Shown: piece after piece, positions 57,682-64,000 of the stretch
How positions within the stretch are numbered: position 1 is the stretch's first letter
Layout of the letters: each line of letters begins with the position of its first letter
DNA from: Petrotoga olearia DSM 13574
GTDB taxonomy: Bacteria; Thermotogota; Thermotogae; Petrotogales; Petrotogaceae
Length of the DNA: 64,000 bases
Direction of reading: 5' to 3'
NCBI RefSeq assembly: GCF_002895525.1
Contig: NZ_AZRL01000021.1
Span: forward strand, 62,001-126,000
The notes under the pieces: generated by a model
Seen by the model: only the letters and a program-made list of their open reading frames with translations
Databases searched by the model: none
What the model was told of the DNA's origin: nothing
Program-made: the position numbers and the translations under genes

Positions 57682-58497
57682 ATGTTAATCGAAGTAAAAA
57701 ATATTATTGATAAAATAAAAACAGAAATATCGTCACTCAAAGAAAAACTTTCCTATGAACCTAAGCTAGTAAGTTTAGTTGTTGAACCTGATGAATCTAC
57801 TAAATCCTATCTCAATTCGCAAAAAAGAAATGCAAAAAAATATGGAATCAATTTAGAAATCATAGAAAGCAGTGATTTGATTGACGATCTAAGAAAATAT
57901 AACGAAGACGATAGTACAGATGCTATCTTTGTTGCAAGGCCTTTAAAGAAGGGATTCACTGAATTAGATATAGCACAATATATCAATCCTGAAAAAGATG
58001 TGGAAGGGGTAAGTTTATACAACATCGGTTCAATGTTCTACGAAAAAGAATTATTTGTACCTTGTACTGCTGACGCTGTAGTGAAAATAATAGAAGATAC
58101 AACTGACGTTAAAGGGAAGAATATTGTTATACTCGGGAGAAGTACTACGGTAGGAAAACCTGCTGCTCTAATGCTCCAAAGACACGGAAGAGATGCAACA
58201 GTCACCGTCACACATACAAAAACTAAGAATTTAAAAGAGATAGCAAAAAGTGCAGATATTTTGGTTGCAGCAATAGGTAAGGCTAATTTCGTTGATAGAA
58301 CTTTTGTAAGAAATGGAATGATTGTAATCGATGTAGGGATTAACGTAGTTGATGGTATGATAGTAGGTGATGTTGATAAGGGCGTCTCAGAAATTTGCCA
58401 ATTAACACCTGTACCCGGTGGAGTTGGAAGTGTTACCACAGCTATTCTTATGAGAAATGTTTTTAGAGCAGCTATCAATAAAAAAGGAGATCTATAA
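57682..58497 (+). CDS. folD: FolD-family methylene-THF dehydrogenase with altered cyclohydrolase residues
   Basis: The 271-residue protein has the FolD fold and the NADP loop LGRSTTVGKPAALML and TPVPGGVGSVTTAIL. Tyr43 is kept, but the catalytic Lys four residues later is Gln47 (SYLNSQKRN). The usual VQLPLP is VARPLK (Gln to Ala85), and the DVDG motif is DVEG (Asp to Glu108). The corresponding human residues Lys56, Gln100 and Asp125 are needed for cyclohydrolase activity. A dehydrogenase-only or otherwise specialised enzyme is likely. AGGGGG precedes the ATG, downstream of fhs. Confidence 0.85.
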   Translation: MLIEVKNIIDKIKTEISSLKEKLSYEPKLVSLVVEPDESTKSYLNSQKRNAKKYGINLEIIESSDLIDDLRKYNEDDSTDAIFVARPLKKGFTELDIAQYINPEKDVEGVSLYNIGSMFYEKELFVPCTADAVVKIIEDTTDVKGKNIVILGRSTTVGKPAALMLQRHGRDATVTVTHTKTKNLKEIAKSADILVAAIGKANFVDRTFVRNGMIVIDVGINVVDGMIVGDVDKGVSEICQLTPVPGGVGSVTTAILMRNVFRAAINKKGDL

Positions 58498-58499
58498 TC

Positions 58500-59672
58500 T
58501 TGAAGTACGATTTTGATGAAATCGTTGATAGAAGGAATACAGAATCCGCAAAATGGAAAGCCATTAAAAAACTTTATGGTAGAGATGACATTATCCCAAT
58601 GTGGGTTGCCGATATGGATTTTAAATCTCCACCTGAAGTGATTGAAGTATTAAAAAAACGAGCAGAACACGGAATATTTGGTTATCCAATGTTAGATGAT
58701 GATTACTTCTATCCTTTTATAAATTGGATAGAGATTAAGCATGGTTGCAAGATAAAAAAAGAGTGGATAGTAACAACTGACGGTGTTGTTGATGCCTTAA
58801 AAATTGCCATACTTGCCTACTCCAAACCAGGAGATAACGTTGTAATTCAAACCCCTGTTTACTATCCTTTTTATAACATCATCAATTCCAATGGACGGAT
58901 GATATTAAAAAATTCTCTGAAATTTGAAAACAAAAGTTATAGAATGGACTTTGATGATTTAGAAAAGAAATTCTCACTCAAGAGAACAAAATTATTCATC
59001 TTATGTAATCCGCACAACCCAGTTGGAAGGGTATGGAAACGTGAAGAATTAGAAAAGCTAGTCCAATTATGTATTAAATATAATGTCATCTTGTTATCGG
59101 ACGAAATACATTCAGATCTGGTATTTTCTCCTAATAAACATATCCCCATATTTTCGATCTCGGAAGATATAAAAGACACATCTTTAACTTTTTACGCTCC
59201 AAGTAAAACCTTTAATTTAGCCGGATTAAAGGCGTCATTCGTTGTTATTCCTAATGAGCGTTTAAGAACGGAATACAAAAATGTGATCGAAAGTCTTGCA
59301 AGCGAATCTTTAAATATTTTTGGAATGGTTGCAGCTAAAGTTGCTTACGAACAAGGTAAAAACTGGCTTGATGATTTACTTAATTACTTGAAAGGCAATA
59401 TAGATTACGTATACGATTTTTTCAATAAAAAACTACCTAATGTAAAATTGCAAAAACCCGAAGGAACATATTTAATGTGGCTAGATTTTCGGGCATATGG
59501 GGATGAACAAAAGGTCAAAGAAATACTTGTAAACAACGCGAAAGTTGGTTTGGAAGAAGGCAGCATCTTTGGAGAAGAAGGTAACGGCTTTTTTAGAATG
59601 AATATTGGATGCCCTATATCTATTTTACAAAAAGCATGCAACAGTATTTATGATGCTTTTAAAGATTTATAA
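58500..59672 (+). CDS. PatB/MalY-type PLP aminotransferase/cystathionine beta-lyase
   Basis: The 390-residue fold-type I PLP enzyme starts with the PatB-like FDEIVDRRNTESAKW and MWVADMDFKSPPEV. It has LCNPHNPVGRVW and the PLP-lysine segment YAPSKTFNLAGLKASF. PatB/MalY members release sulfide, ammonia and pyruvate from cystathionine or cysteine. TTG start two bases after folD, with AAGGAG in the folD end. It is next to serine dehydratase genes, another pyruvate-and-ammonia-forming step. Confidence 0.88.
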   Translation: MKYDFDEIVDRRNTESAKWKAIKKLYGRDDIIPMWVADMDFKSPPEVIEVLKKRAEHGIFGYPMLDDDYFYPFINWIEIKHGCKIKKEWIVTTDGVVDALKIAILAYSKPGDNVVIQTPVYYPFYNIINSNGRMILKNSLKFENKSYRMDFDDLEKKFSLKRTKLFILCNPHNPVGRVWKREELEKLVQLCIKYNVILLSDEIHSDLVFSPNKHIPIFSISEDIKDTSLTFYAPSKTFNLAGLKASFVVIPNERLRTEYKNVIESLASESLNIFGMVAAKVAYEQGKNWLDDLLNYLKGNIDYVYDFFNKKLPNVKLQKPEGTYLMWLDFRAYGDEQKVKEILVNNAKVGLEEGSIFGEEGNGFFRMNIGCPISILQKACNSIYDAFKDL

Positions 59673-59700
59673 AAGTAGAAAAAGTAAGAGGGAGGATTTG

Positions 59701-60576
59701 ATGTATCACAGTGCAAAGCAACTATTGGAACTTTGTGAAAGACAAGAAAAGACAATTTATCAAGTAGTTATAGAAGAAGAATCCAAATCATCTGGTTCAG
59801 CTCCTGAAATGATTCTTTCACAAATGAAAGAAATTTTATCCGTCATGAAGCAATCCTCTCAAGGTACCTTGAATAAAAAGGTACCTACTTTATCAGGAAT
59901 GATGGGAGGAGATGCCCAGCGGGTTAACGAATATCAAAAGAATGCTAAGACCCTTTTAGGGGTCATTCCTAATAAAGCAATGGCTATGGCCCTTTCTACC
60001 GCAGAAGTCAATGCCTCTATGGGAAAAATTGTAGCAACTCCTACTGCGGGCTCTTCTGGCATACTGCCAGCAGTCTTGATGACTCTTGAGGAAAGTTTAA
60101 ATTTGAATGAAGAGGATTTGATCAATGCCCTACTTGTAGCTGCGGGGATTGGACAAGTTATCGGGCAAAATGCAACTTTTTCCGGTGCTGAAGGGGGATG
60201 TCAAGTAGAGTGTGGTTCAGCTGCAGCTATGGCTGCGGGAGCTGCAGTGTTTGCTTCAGGAGGAAACAATGAACAAATCTTTCATGCAGCCTCTATTGCA
60301 CTGATTAATATAATGGGGCTGATTTGTGATCCCGTTGCTGGTTTAGTAGAATTCCCCTGTATTCTGAGAAATGCTTCAGGTGCTATAAATGCCCTGTCTG
60401 CTGCAGATCTAGCTCTTGCGGGGGTAAAATCTTTGATACCTTTTGATGAAGTGGTAAAAGCAATGTACAAAGTAGGAAAAGCTCTTCCGGAAAACTTAAG
60501 AGAAACAGGGCTTGGTGGTATAGCAGGCACTCCAAAAGGTTGTGCTATAAAAAACTCTCTGCTTAAGAATGGTTAA
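59701..60576 (+). CDS. sdaAA: L-serine dehydratase, iron-sulfur-dependent, alpha subunit
   Basis: The 291-residue subunit carries the [4Fe-4S] cysteines in EGGCQVECGSAAAMAA and GLICDPVAGLVEFPCILRNA, plus MGKIVATPTAGSSGILPAV. It turns serine into pyruvate and ammonia in anaerobes. The ATG at 59701 follows GGGAGG; the longer frame overlapping the PatB gene is rejected. The alpha and beta chains are separate genes, as in Firmicutes, with a 53-base gap to sdaAB. Confidence 0.95.
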   Translation: MYHSAKQLLELCERQEKTIYQVVIEEESKSSGSAPEMILSQMKEILSVMKQSSQGTLNKKVPTLSGMMGGDAQRVNEYQKNAKTLLGVIPNKAMAMALSTAEVNASMGKIVATPTAGSSGILPAVLMTLEESLNLNEEDLINALLVAAGIGQVIGQNATFSGAEGGCQVECGSAAAMAAGAAVFASGGNNEQIFHAASIALINIMGLICDPVAGLVEFPCILRNASGAINALSAADLALAGVKSLIPFDEVVKAMYKVGKALPENLRETGLGGIAGTPKGCAIKNSLLKNG

Positions 60577-60629
60577 ACTTTGTTACTTTTATTGCAATAA
60601 TATCAGAAAGATAAAGAAAGGGATATTAT

Positions 60630-61319
60630 ATGAAAAACTTAGGTATTTTCGACGTAATCGGTCCCGTTATGATTGGTCCTTCTAGTTCTCATACTGCTGG
60701 TGCTGCTAGAATCGCCCTAGTAGCAAGACGTATAGCAGGAATAGGTTATAATCACGTAAATTTTTTTCTTCATGGTTCTTTTGCAGCTACTTATAAAGGC
60801 CATGGAACCGATAAAGCCCTTATCGGAGGAATCCTGGGGTTTGAACCTAGTGATGAACGCATTAAGAACTCTATTTTACATGCCAAAAAAGCAGGAATTA
60901 CTTATAATTTTATTCCTATTGAATTAGAGGATGTCCATTCTAATACGGTAAAAATTGAATTTAATTATCCTGATGGAAGCTGCTTTTATGTTATTGGCTC
61001 TTCTATTGGTGGCGCAAATATTGAAATTACTAACATTAATGGTACCTCTGTGACCTTTACCGGAGAAAACCCTACGCTACTTTTTAGATACAAAGAGCAA
61101 AAAGGAATGATTGCTTATATTTCCAATGCTTTATATGCTAAAGGGCATAATATTCATTTAATGCTAACTATTAAAGAAGACGATGAGGTACTTCTTGTCG
61201 TAGAACTAAATGAAAGTCTAGATTCTGATCTCTTTGAAGCTATAAAAAACGGGAAGTCATTTTTATTTAGCAAATATATTTATGTACCCATTTCAAAAAT
61301 AGGTAAAAGCAATGATTAA
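60630..61319 (+). CDS. sdaAB: L-serine dehydratase, iron-sulfur-dependent, beta subunit
   Basis: The 229-residue partner of SdaAA starts FDVIGPVMIGPSSSHTAGAA, the conserved serine-dehydratase beta motif, and has FLHGSFAATYKGHGTD. An ACT-like end follows (IAYISNALYAKGHNIHLML). GGGA precedes the ATG. It ends an operon-like run fhs-folD-patB-sdaAA-sdaAB; the next stretch holds repeats and a G+C-rich island. Confidence 0.93.
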   Translation: MKNLGIFDVIGPVMIGPSSSHTAGAARIALVARRIAGIGYNHVNFFLHGSFAATYKGHGTDKALIGGILGFEPSDERIKNSILHAKKAGITYNFIPIELEDVHSNTVKIEFNYPDGSCFYVIGSSIGGANIEITNINGTSVTFTGENPTLLFRYKEQKGMIAYISNALYAKGHNIHLMLTIKEDDEVLLVVELNESLDSDLFEAIKNGKSFLFSKYIYVPISKIGKSND

Positions 61320-61339
61320 ATAGAATTTAAATGTTTAAT

Positions 61340-61377
61340 ATTGAAGGTTATAAAAAGTTCGTTAAAATCATGGTTTC
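61340..61377 (+). other. Short decayed match to the tyrosine recombinase gene
   Basis: AATATTGAAGGTTATAAAAA and the following GTTCGTTAAAATCATGGTTT match 63504-63545 in about 36 of 41 positions with two single-base gaps. Both read GYKKFV in one frame. It may be a leftover of a duplicated recombinase gene upstream of the phosphoglucomutase, or chance. Confidence 0.3.
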
Positions 61378-61381
61378 AAAG

Positions 61382-61417
61382 TTTCTAAAGACACTAAACA
61401 CATAGACTCTTTAGAAA
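61382..61417. repeat. Perfect 10-bp inverted repeat after sdaAB
   Basis: TTTCTAAAGA (61382-61391) pairs with TCTTTAGAAA (61408-61417) around a 16-base loop. It has the same TTTCTAAA/TTTAGAAA core as the leader hairpins elsewhere. No T-run follows directly, so terminator function is doubtful. Confidence 0.5.
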
Positions 61418-61458
61418 TAAAAAGATTTTCAAAAACAAGATTTTGATTTTAAAAGGGT

Positions 61459-61549
61459 CACAGGGCGGAGCCCTCCCCCACCCTGCTAGGTAAAGGGACC
61501 GCAGGTTCATTCCTTAGATGGGCGGGCCCCGGAGCGAAGGGGCGCTGTG
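61459..61549 (+). ncRNA. G+C-rich structured RNA candidate or repeat element (copy C)
   Basis: In a very A+T-rich genome this stretch is strongly G+C-rich. It can fold into an outer stem (CACAG 61459-61463 with CTGTG 61545-61549) enclosing three hairpins: GGGC/GCCC (61463-61473), CCTGC/GCAGG (61482-61505) and GCCCC/GGGGC (61526-61543). One base, G61463, is shared by the outer stem and the first hairpin. The last part, GGAGCGAAGGGGCGCTGTGT, resembles the G+C blocks of copies A and B. It has no convincing protein frame. Strand is assumed from the downstream gene. Confidence 0.45.
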
Positions 61550-61609
61550 TATAAAGTTTTAATGTTTCCAAAAACAGTAAAAAGCACAAAACTAAGGAGG
61601 CAACTAACT

Positions 61610-63343
61610 TTGAGAGACTACAAAAAAATCTACTACGATTGGTTAAATAATCCATATATTGATGAAAAAGCAAAAGAAGAGTTAAAAAGTATTGAAAACA
61701 ATCCAGAAGAGATAAAAGAAAGATTCTACAAGGATCTCGAATTTGGCACAGCTGGATTGAGAGGAAAATTGGGTATAGGTACTAATATGATGAACATATA
61801 CATTGTAGGCAGAGCATCTCAAGCCCTTGCCGATTATATAACTGATTTCGGTGAAGAAAGGATGAAGATGGGTGTAGTAATAGCCTACGATGTAAGGCAC
61901 TTTTCCAAGGAATTCGCAAAAGAATCAGCATTAATCCTTGCAGCTAATGGCGTTAAAGCTTATTTATTTGATTATATTCGGCCCACGCCCGTTTTATCCT
62001 TTGCTGTGAGATATTTAAAAACTGCCGCTGGAATAGTCGTTACCGCTAGTCACAATCCGAAAGATTACAATGGTTATAAAGTGTATTGGGAACAAGGATC
62101 TCAAATATTAGATGATGTTGCCAATGGAATAGTTGAAAAGATTGAAAATATTGGATACGATTTTAGTAAAATCAAAAAAATAAGCGAAGAAGAAGCACTT
62201 AACAAGAATTTACTTCAATATATTTCAAAAGAAGTTGACGAAGAATACATTCAAAGAGTTGAAAGATTGGCGTTAAGAGATGAAGATGTAGACAAAAATA
62301 TAAAAATAGTTTACACCCCTTTGAATGGAACAGCTAACTATTTTGTTAAAAGAGTACTAAAAGATAGAGGTTTTAAAAATGTATTCATAGTTAAAGAACA
62401 AGAACTACCTGATCCAGACTTCAAAAGTGTAGCCAATCCTAATCCAGAATACGAGGTAGCTTTTGAAGAGGCAAAGAAATTAGGTTATGAAAAAAATGCC
62501 TTATTACTTTTGGCAAATGATCCTGATGGAGATAGAACCGCTTTAGAAATTTTAGATGACAACAATTACAAGATGTTAAACGGTAACCAAGTTGGAACCC
62601 TTTTGGTTAATTACATACTGGAAAGCAAGAGAGAAAAAGGAAGTTTAGAAGATAATTCTGTTATCATAAAATCGATAGTTACAGGAGATCTTACAAAAAG
62701 AATTGCAAAAAAACATAACGTTACTGTTATTGAAACACTCACGGGATTTAAAAATATTTGTGGGAAAGAAAACGAATTAGAAAAAGAAGGAAAGAAAAAA
62801 TTCCTCTTTGGCTTTGAAGAAAGTATCGGTTATATATACGGCACCTTTGTGAGAGATAAAGATGGTATTATTGCCTCGATGCTTATATCAGAGATGACAG
62901 GATACTACTCTAAAAAAAATAAGACTTTAATTGACGTATTAGAAGATATTTATCAGGAGTTTGGTTACGAATTAGAAAATAATTATTCCCTTGTTTTAGA
63001 AGGGGTTGAAGGCCAAGAAAGAATAAAGAGAATAATGGAGAAATTTAGAAACAACTTCCCCAAAGAAATTGGGGATCTCAAACTTGAACAATACGCTGAT
63101 TATTTGAAAAGAAAGCTATACAATTTAACAACAGGAGAAATTAACAATATAACAGATATACCTTCTTCTAACGTTTTAAGATTCTGGTTTAGCGATGGTT
63201 CATGGTATGCAATTAGGCCTTCTGGAACGGAACCAAAACTTAAAATATACATATATTCAAACGATAAAGAAGAAGAAAAATCAAAAGCAAAGCTCACTTT
63301 AATTAAAAATACCGTTGATAGTATCATAGAACACGTTGTTTAG
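61610..63343 (+). CDS. Phosphoglucomutase/phosphomannomutase (alpha-D-phosphohexomutase family)
   Basis: About 577 residues, of the PgcA/long phosphoglucomutase type that interconverts glucose 1- and 6-phosphate. The catalytic serine lies in VVTASHNPKDYNGYKVYW, the metal loop is LANDPDGDRTAL, the sugar loop GFEESIGY, and the phosphate loop RPSGTEPKLKIY. The TTG at 61610 follows AAGGAGG by nine bases; the frame back to 61547 lies in the leader element and is rejected. It may link glycogen breakdown to glycolysis. Confidence 0.92.
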   Translation: MRDYKKIYYDWLNNPYIDEKAKEELKSIENNPEEIKERFYKDLEFGTAGLRGKLGIGTNMMNIYIVGRASQALADYITDFGEERMKMGVVIAYDVRHFSKEFAKESALILAANGVKAYLFDYIRPTPVLSFAVRYLKTAAGIVVTASHNPKDYNGYKVYWEQGSQILDDVANGIVEKIENIGYDFSKIKKISEEEALNKNLLQYISKEVDEEYIQRVERLALRDEDVDKNIKIVYTPLNGTANYFVKRVLKDRGFKNVFIVKEQELPDPDFKSVANPNPEYEVAFEEAKKLGYEKNALLLLANDPDGDRTALEILDDNNYKMLNGNQVGTLLVNYILESKREKGSLEDNSVIIKSIVTGDLTKRIAKKHNVTVIETLTGFKNICGKENELEKEGKKKFLFGFEESIGYIYGTFVRDKDGIIASMLISEMTGYYSKKNKTLIDVLEDIYQEFGYELENNYSLVLEGVEGQERIKRIMEKFRNNFPKEIGDLKLEQYADYLKRKLYNLTTGEINNITDIPSSNVLRFWFSDGSWYAIRPSGTEPKLKIYIYSNDKEEEKSKAKLTLIKNTVDSIIEHVV

Positions 63344-63372
63344 CGTTTCACACCTTATTGGGGGAAAAAACT

Positions 63373-64000
63373 ATGATGGATATAGATAATACATCAGACT
63401 CTATAAAAGGTAAAGACAAAATCGAAGGATATATCTCAGAATTTTTATCCTATCTAAAATTTGTCAAGCGAAGGGCAGATTCTACCATATATGAATATAA
63501 AAAAATATTGAACGGGTATAAAAAGTTCGTTCAAAAGTATGGTTTTACTCGAGGCTGCTTTCTTAAATATCTTGAAGAGATCTCAAATCTATCTCAAAGA
63601 ACGATAAAACTTAGGATAGTTGTTATAAAATCTTTTTTAAACTATCTATACGAAAATGATGAAATATCTGGTAAAAAATATTGGAAAGATGCAAATGCAA
63701 AGATCCCGAGTGATATTCCTAAAGGTTTGACAGAAAATCAAATAAAAGTTTTTTTCTCCATTATTGAAGATAAATTTGACAAAACTTTCTATTCATTGCT
63801 GTTAAAAACAGGTTTAAGAATTTCAGAAGCCTTATCGTTAGAAAAAGAACAGATTATTTTTTATGATGACCATGCCGAACTTGTTATAAATGGGAAAGGG
63901 AACAGAGTAAGATATCTAAAGATTTCAAAACAATACGCAGAACAGTTAGTTACCTTTGCGGAAGAAAGCACCCCGAACGGGGTTCAAGGTAAGAAGTATA
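63373..64000 (+). CDS. Tyrosine recombinase (XerC/XerD family), 3' end outside the window
   Basis: The frame from ATG 63373 runs open to the window end (209 codons). An N-terminal SAM-like core-binding domain (ISEFLSYLKFVKRRADSTI, LSQRTIKLRIVVIKSFLNYL) is followed by the start of the catalytic domain with the first catalytic Arg in LLKTGLRISEALSL and the Lys in NGKGNRVRYLKI. The later HxxR, H/W and Tyr residues are beyond the window. It could be a housekeeping Xer protein or an element-borne integrase; length and the plain neighbours favour the former. GGGGG precedes the start by about ten bases. Confidence 0.85.
   Translation, partial: MMDIDNTSDSIKGKDKIEGYISEFLSYLKFVKRRADSTIYEYKKILNGYKKFVQKYGFTRGCFLKYLEEISNLSQRTIKLRIVVIKSFLNYLYENDEISGKKYWKDANAKIPSDIPKGLTENQIKVFFSIIEDKFDKTFYSLLLKTGLRISEALSLEKEQIIFYDDHAELVINGKGNRVRYLKISKQYAEQLVTFAEESTPNGVQGKKY

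Noticed and set aside
61382..61417. Intrinsic terminator after sdaAB
   Set aside because: The stem is perfect but A+T-rich with a long loop and no T-run directly after it.

Overview
The window is a dense, A+T-rich (roughly one third G+C by eye), mostly single-strand bacterial region with strong GGAGG-type ribosome sites and frequent TTG/GTG starts. Protein content and style fit an anaerobic thermophile of the Thermotogota, most likely Petrotoga-like. This is an inference from gene content; no search could be run.

Region 1 (1-10191) is amino-acid biosynthesis. It holds the end of carB joined in frame to argG, then argH and argC. After a near-consensus promoter and a folded leader comes a four-gene set that looks like leucine or lysine synthesis (NifV/LeuA-type synthase, LeuC/LeuD-type dehydratase, LeuB-type dehydrogenase). 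The dehydrogenase carries the isocitrate-specific Ser-x-Asn-x3-Arg motif, so the set is read here as an acetyl-CoA + oxaloacetate to 2-oxoglutarate route feeding glutamate, arginine and proline. proB follows and runs into two tRNA genes (Cys, Asp) on the other strand.

Region 2 (10237-26980) is housekeeping and envelope: trigger factor, a WecG/TagA glycosyltransferase, a three-gene envelope-stress-like set (DUF2089 regulator, DUF4097 protein, LiaF-like membrane protein), an alpha-amylase-family enzyme, ftsY, a DUF2225 protein, an NlpD-like LysM/LytM lipoprotein with an added 3D domain, an Rrf2 regulator overlapping mnmA, coaD, tsf, pyrH, eno, and three poorly known genes on the minus strand.

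Region 3 (27297-53724) is the most interesting part: a purine-catabolism island. It starts with a dead NCS2 xanthine/uracil permease and two PLP enzymes. Then comes a near-continuous run: YgeY-type hydrolase, hydantoinase, YgeW carbamoyltransferase, a three-subunit molybdenum hydroxylase with an XdhC chaperone, two guanine/8-oxoguanine-type deaminases, a second molybdenum hydroxylase whose large subunit is naturally split in two (as in nicotinate dehydrogenase), a THEP1-like NTPase, a PreA-like flavoprotein, adenine deaminase, an AzgA-type purine permease, a MocA-like cytidylyltransferase, and a BtuCDF/MolBCA-type ABC importer that may bring in molybdate or tungstate.

Region 4 (53763-64000) holds a glycogen-debranching-type enzyme, one-carbon genes fhs and a folD whose cyclohydrolase residues are changed, a PatB-type lyase, serine dehydratase sdaAA/sdaAB, a phosphoglucomutase, and the start of a tyrosine recombinase. 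The C1 and serine genes could carry purine carbon to formate and pyruvate. G+C-rich, foldable intergenic elements at 22106, 30908 and 61459, each followed by a small TTTAGA/TCTAAA-type hairpin about 50 bases before a gene, look like a dispersed repeat or RNA family.
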